Assembly (NCBI RefSeq): GCF_013373795.3
Contig: NZ_CP088022.1
Coordinates: 8,563,501-8,627,500 of the forward strand
Reading direction: 5' to 3'
DNA from: Bradyrhizobium quebecense
GTDB lineage: Bacteria; Pseudomonadota; Alphaproteobacteria; Rhizobiales; Xanthobacteraceae
DNA: 64,000 nt
Shown in pieces: positions 60,251 through 64,000 of this stretch (positions are counted from its first letter, which is position 1; each line of letters starts with the position of its first letter). The notes under the pieces are model-generated. The model was not told the origin of the DNA and searched no databases. It was given only the letters and a program-made list of their open reading frames with translations. Position numbers and translations under genes: made by a program.

Positions 60251-61495
60251 TCACCGCCTGACGACCGGTACTTTGCAACGCGCTTGAGGGATGGGTTGGG
60301 CGAACGGGGGCGGACGCCCCGCCGGCCAAGGACCGAGCGGCAGCAGCGCGCCTGGCAAGCCGCGGATCAGGTCGGCTTCGGGACATGCCGCGGCAAACGC
60401 AAGGTGAATGCGGCTCGTGGTCTCGACGACACGGGCAGCGAGTTTCAAGAGACGAAGACGCAGCGTCGCGAACTCGGCTGTGGCCAATTCCCGGGCTTTG
60501 GGAATCGCGTCGCGCACGGTCAGCATCAGCCAATAAGCGGCGGTGTCGAGAACGAGGCGGACTTGATTGGCGAGCGCCGAACGGCAGCTGGTGCGATCGG
60601 AGGCGAGCTGCGTCTTATGCAGCTTGATCAGATTCTCGGCTTGGCCGCGCGCGCAATACAGGCTGTCGTAGATCCACTCGGCCGAGCCGACATCGAGGCT
60701 GGTGACGACGAAACGGATGTCGAGGCCGAGCATCGTCGCCTCAATACGGGCGACGGTACGTCGTTCGCGATCCCAGGACTTTGCCTTGTGGCGCATCTCG
60801 GTATAGCCACGCAGAACCGGCAGGTTCTCGATGGCGCGTCGCGTGCGGATGCCGTCGGCGGCCTCGTCGACTTTTCTGGCGAGCGGCTTGGTGCCGGACA
60901 GACCGAAGATGTAGTCGATGCCGTTGGTCTCGCACCACGCCATTGCCTCCGGCCGGGCATAGCGCCCGTCGCCACGGAACGTAATTCGCGTGTTGTGCCA
61001 CCGCGTCCGGATATGCCGTATCAGGCGGCGCAGATGGGCACGCACCTCGACGCCGCCCGGCGTCTTGCCGGGCCGCAGCACGACCGCCACGGGCCGGCTC
61101 TTCTCCGTGTCGTAGACGTGGATCGGCAGGAAGCAGCGTTCGTCATAATGAGCGTTGAACAGCGAGAGCTGCTGATGGCCGTGGACGACATCGCAGGTAT
61201 CATCGATGTCGAGCGTGACGGATGCCGGCTCGCGCGGGTAGCTATCCATCCATGCGTCGAAGGCGCGGAGCATTCTCCAGCCGCGACAGCGTCGGTTGGG
61301 AACACAGATCGCGACCCGTGTCCGGCAGCCGTCCGCAGGCCAGCTTGAATGCGGGATCGGACCGCAGATGATCGAGGTCGTCGGCGTCCTCGTAGCCGCA
61401 GCAGATCGCGAACATGCGCGCGCGGAACATATCGACAAGGCTGTGCACGACCCGCGTCGGATCGCGCAGCGACTCAAAAGCGTCCCCAATTGATC
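60251..61495 (-). pseudogene. IS1380-family transposase, N-terminal frame breaks
   Basis: HSLVDMFRARMFAICCGYEDADDLDHLRSDPAFKLACG and QPTLSRLENAP (61448-61270) in one frame, then DAWMDSYPREPASVTLDIDDT, FLPIHVYDTEKSRPVAVVL, RITFRGDGRYARPEAMAWCE, IYDSLYCARGQAENLIKLHK in another down to 60251. Typical IS1380/IS1247 DDE protein. The extreme N-terminus is missing. Confidence 0.8.
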
Positions 61496-61577
61496 TTGAG
61501 TATCTCGGCGCAAGCTGCCGATCCAGTTCGAAGCTCGCAAGGGCTGAGGATCATTGCAAGCCCGACCGAAGGCGCAA

Positions 61578-61603
61578 GAACCCCGGCATTGCTGCCAGGG
61601 TTC
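61578..61603 (-). terminator. Hairpin downstream of groEL
   Basis: Arms GAACCCTGGCA and TGCCGGGGTTC (minus strand) with a GCAA tetraloop, 31 nt after the groEL stop; one G-U pair, otherwise perfect over 11 bp. No strong T-run, so a stem-loop end for the groESL transcript is likely but not certain to be Rho-independent. Confidence 0.6.
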
Positions 61604-61633
61604 TGCCAGTCATGGCTGCCGAGAGAGGCTGGA

Positions 61634-63352
<1,719 letters not shown>

Positions 63353-63667
63353 CTAGGCGGCCTTCTTTTTTGAGAACACGTCGGTAAGAACGCCCATGAC
63401 ATCGCTTTCCTTCATGATCAATAGCTCTTGGCTGTCGATCTTGACCTCGGTGCCCGACCACTTGCCGAACAGCACGCGGTCGCCGACCTGCACGTCGATC
63501 GGGATCAGCTTGCCGGTCTCGTCACGGCCACCCGGGCCAACGGCGATAACTTCGCCTTGCGAGGGCTTTTCCTTGGCTGTGTCGGGAATGATGATACCGC
63601 CAGCGGTCTTCTCTTCTGCGTCGATGCGTTTGACCACGACGCGATCGTGAAGCGGACGGAAATTCAT
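63353..63667 (-). CDS. groES: GroES co-chaperonin
   Basis: 104 residues from ATG 63667 with AGGAGG 5 nt upstream. [20 protein letters not shown], mobile loop [23 protein letters not shown], then [18 protein letters not shown]. Complete. Confidence 0.94.
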   Translation of the reverse strand: MNFRPLHDRVVVKRIDAEEKTAGGIIIPDTAKEKPSQGEVIAVGPGGRDETGKLIPIDVQVGDRVLFGKWSGTEVKIDSQELLIMKESDVMGVLTDVFSKKKAA

Positions 63668-63728
63668 GCGGGCCTCCTGAGCATTTGAACGGGTTGGAGA
63701 TAGGCACATTGCGAACAGCGCCTTTATA

Positions 63729-63745
63729 GCAAGAGGCAGGCCAAA
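63729..63745 (-). promoter_or_regulatory. Sigma-54 promoter of groES-groEL
   Basis: Minus strand TTGGCCTGCCTCTTGCT: GG (63742-63741), ten bases, GC (63730-63729), with a perfect TTGC -12 element. About 60 nt upstream of groES. Confidence 0.87.
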
Positions 63746-63843
63746 GATGAGCTGATTGATCCTGCCTGCAGTTCTGCTAAATCGTACACTTGCGCGTATG
63801 TTCGTCCGGAAGCAAACGCGCTGGCGTACTCAGCCCGTCAAGC

Positions 63844-63859
63844 TGTCGTGAAAGTGACA
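63844..63859. promoter_or_regulatory. NifA upstream activator site
   Basis: TGTCGTGAAAGTGACA is a perfect TGT-N10-ACA. It lies about 130 nt upstream of the groES transcription start and about 70 nt upstream of the start for the rightward promoter, so one NifA-binding site may serve both. Confidence 0.8.
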
Positions 63860-63897
63860 TTGCATCTCGTCAAAGCACCAGCATCGATCGTCACGCC

Positions 63898-63914
63898 TTG
63901 GCCTAAATCATGCA
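63898..63914 (+). promoter_or_regulatory. Sigma-54 promoter facing right
   Basis: TTGGCCTAAATCATGCA: GG at 63900-63901, ten bases, GC at 63912-63913. 41 bp before the ATG at 63955. Same distance from its gene as the fixR and fixA promoters. Confidence 0.7.
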
Positions 63915-63954
63915 GGCTTGGGGCGCGGCAAGTCAGGCTGGTCAGAGGAGTCCG

Positions 63955-64000
63955 ATGCATGCAGGCTCACGATTGGCAGTGCACTCGAGTGCCAACCCTC
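63955..64000 (+). CDS. Start of a gene divergent from groES (cut by the window)
   Basis: AGAGGAG at 63944-63950 followed by ATG 63955; fifteen codons are visible, beginning MHAGSRLAVHSSANP. Too short to identify. The upstream sigma-54 promoter and NifA site predict expression with nitrogen fixation. Confidence 0.5.
   Translation, partial: MHAGSRLAVHSSANP

Overview
The window comes from the symbiosis island of a nodulating Bradyrhizobium. Evidence: Nod-factor decoration genes (nolO, nodZ) at the left; fixR-nifA-fixA with sigma-54 promoters; a NifA-type groESL operon at the right edge; a NopT-type secreted effector; a gibberellin (GA) biosynthesis operon; and a heavy load of rhizobial insertion sequences.

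Layout. 1-3.4 kb: nolO and a frameshifted nodZ. 3.8-8.2 kb: an IS630 element split by a group II intron whose reverse-transcriptase gene is itself split by an IS256-family element (9-bp target duplication). 8.6-22.2 kb: an unknown, probably exported protein, a second inverted copy of the same IS256 element, two IS66 relics, IS3, a SIR2/serine-recombinase chimera, an IS5 (IS427-type) element and copy A of a 2571-bp IS91-family element carrying a tyrosine recombinase. 22.8-25.8 kb: nopT, then chromosomal-looking debris (ybgC-like thioesterase, DUF2235 and outer-membrane-protein remnants) and the tail of a P450 that I read as CYP115. 25.8-35.1 kb: the GA operon, in order CYP112 (frameshifted), CYP114, ferredoxin, an almost wholly deleted SDR, CYP117, GGPP synthase, ent-CPP synthase, ent-kaurene synthase, and a broken type 2 IPP isomerase. 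35.1-43.7 kb: a second IS630/intron relic into which copy B of the IS91-type element and an IS66 (8-bp duplication) have inserted, an intact ThiH/HydG-like radical SAM gene, and a third IS630 tail. 44.0-50.4 kb: fixR, nifA, fixA, then a small group of oxygenase-type genes (heme-oxygenase-like, GFA domain, 2OG-Fe(II) dioxygenase), each with frame breaks. 50.9-61.5 kb: a small hypothetical gene, IS110, an IS66 nested inside another IS66 (8-bp duplication), an IS5-family transposase with an internal inversion, and an IS1380 relic. 61.6-64.0 kb: groES-groEL on the minus strand, and a divergent gene that runs off the window.

How it works together. FixR-NifA is the low-oxygen nitrogen-fixation switch. 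Its sigma-54 promoters can be read directly upstream of fixR, fixA, groES and the last gene, and one NifA upstream site (TGT-N10-ACA) lies between the groES promoter and the outward-facing promoter. In the GA operon the early steps (GGPP to ent-kaurene, then CYP117 and CYP114) look intact. The SDR step and the CYP112 step are damaged, and CYP115 survives only as a C-terminal tail. The predicted endpoint is therefore around GA12-aldehyde unless another locus complements.

Caveat. Single-base frame breaks are common here, even in genes expected to be functional such as nodZ and CYP112. Some may be sequencing errors. The deletions, the nested insertions with target duplications and the lesions shared between repeat copies are not explained that way.
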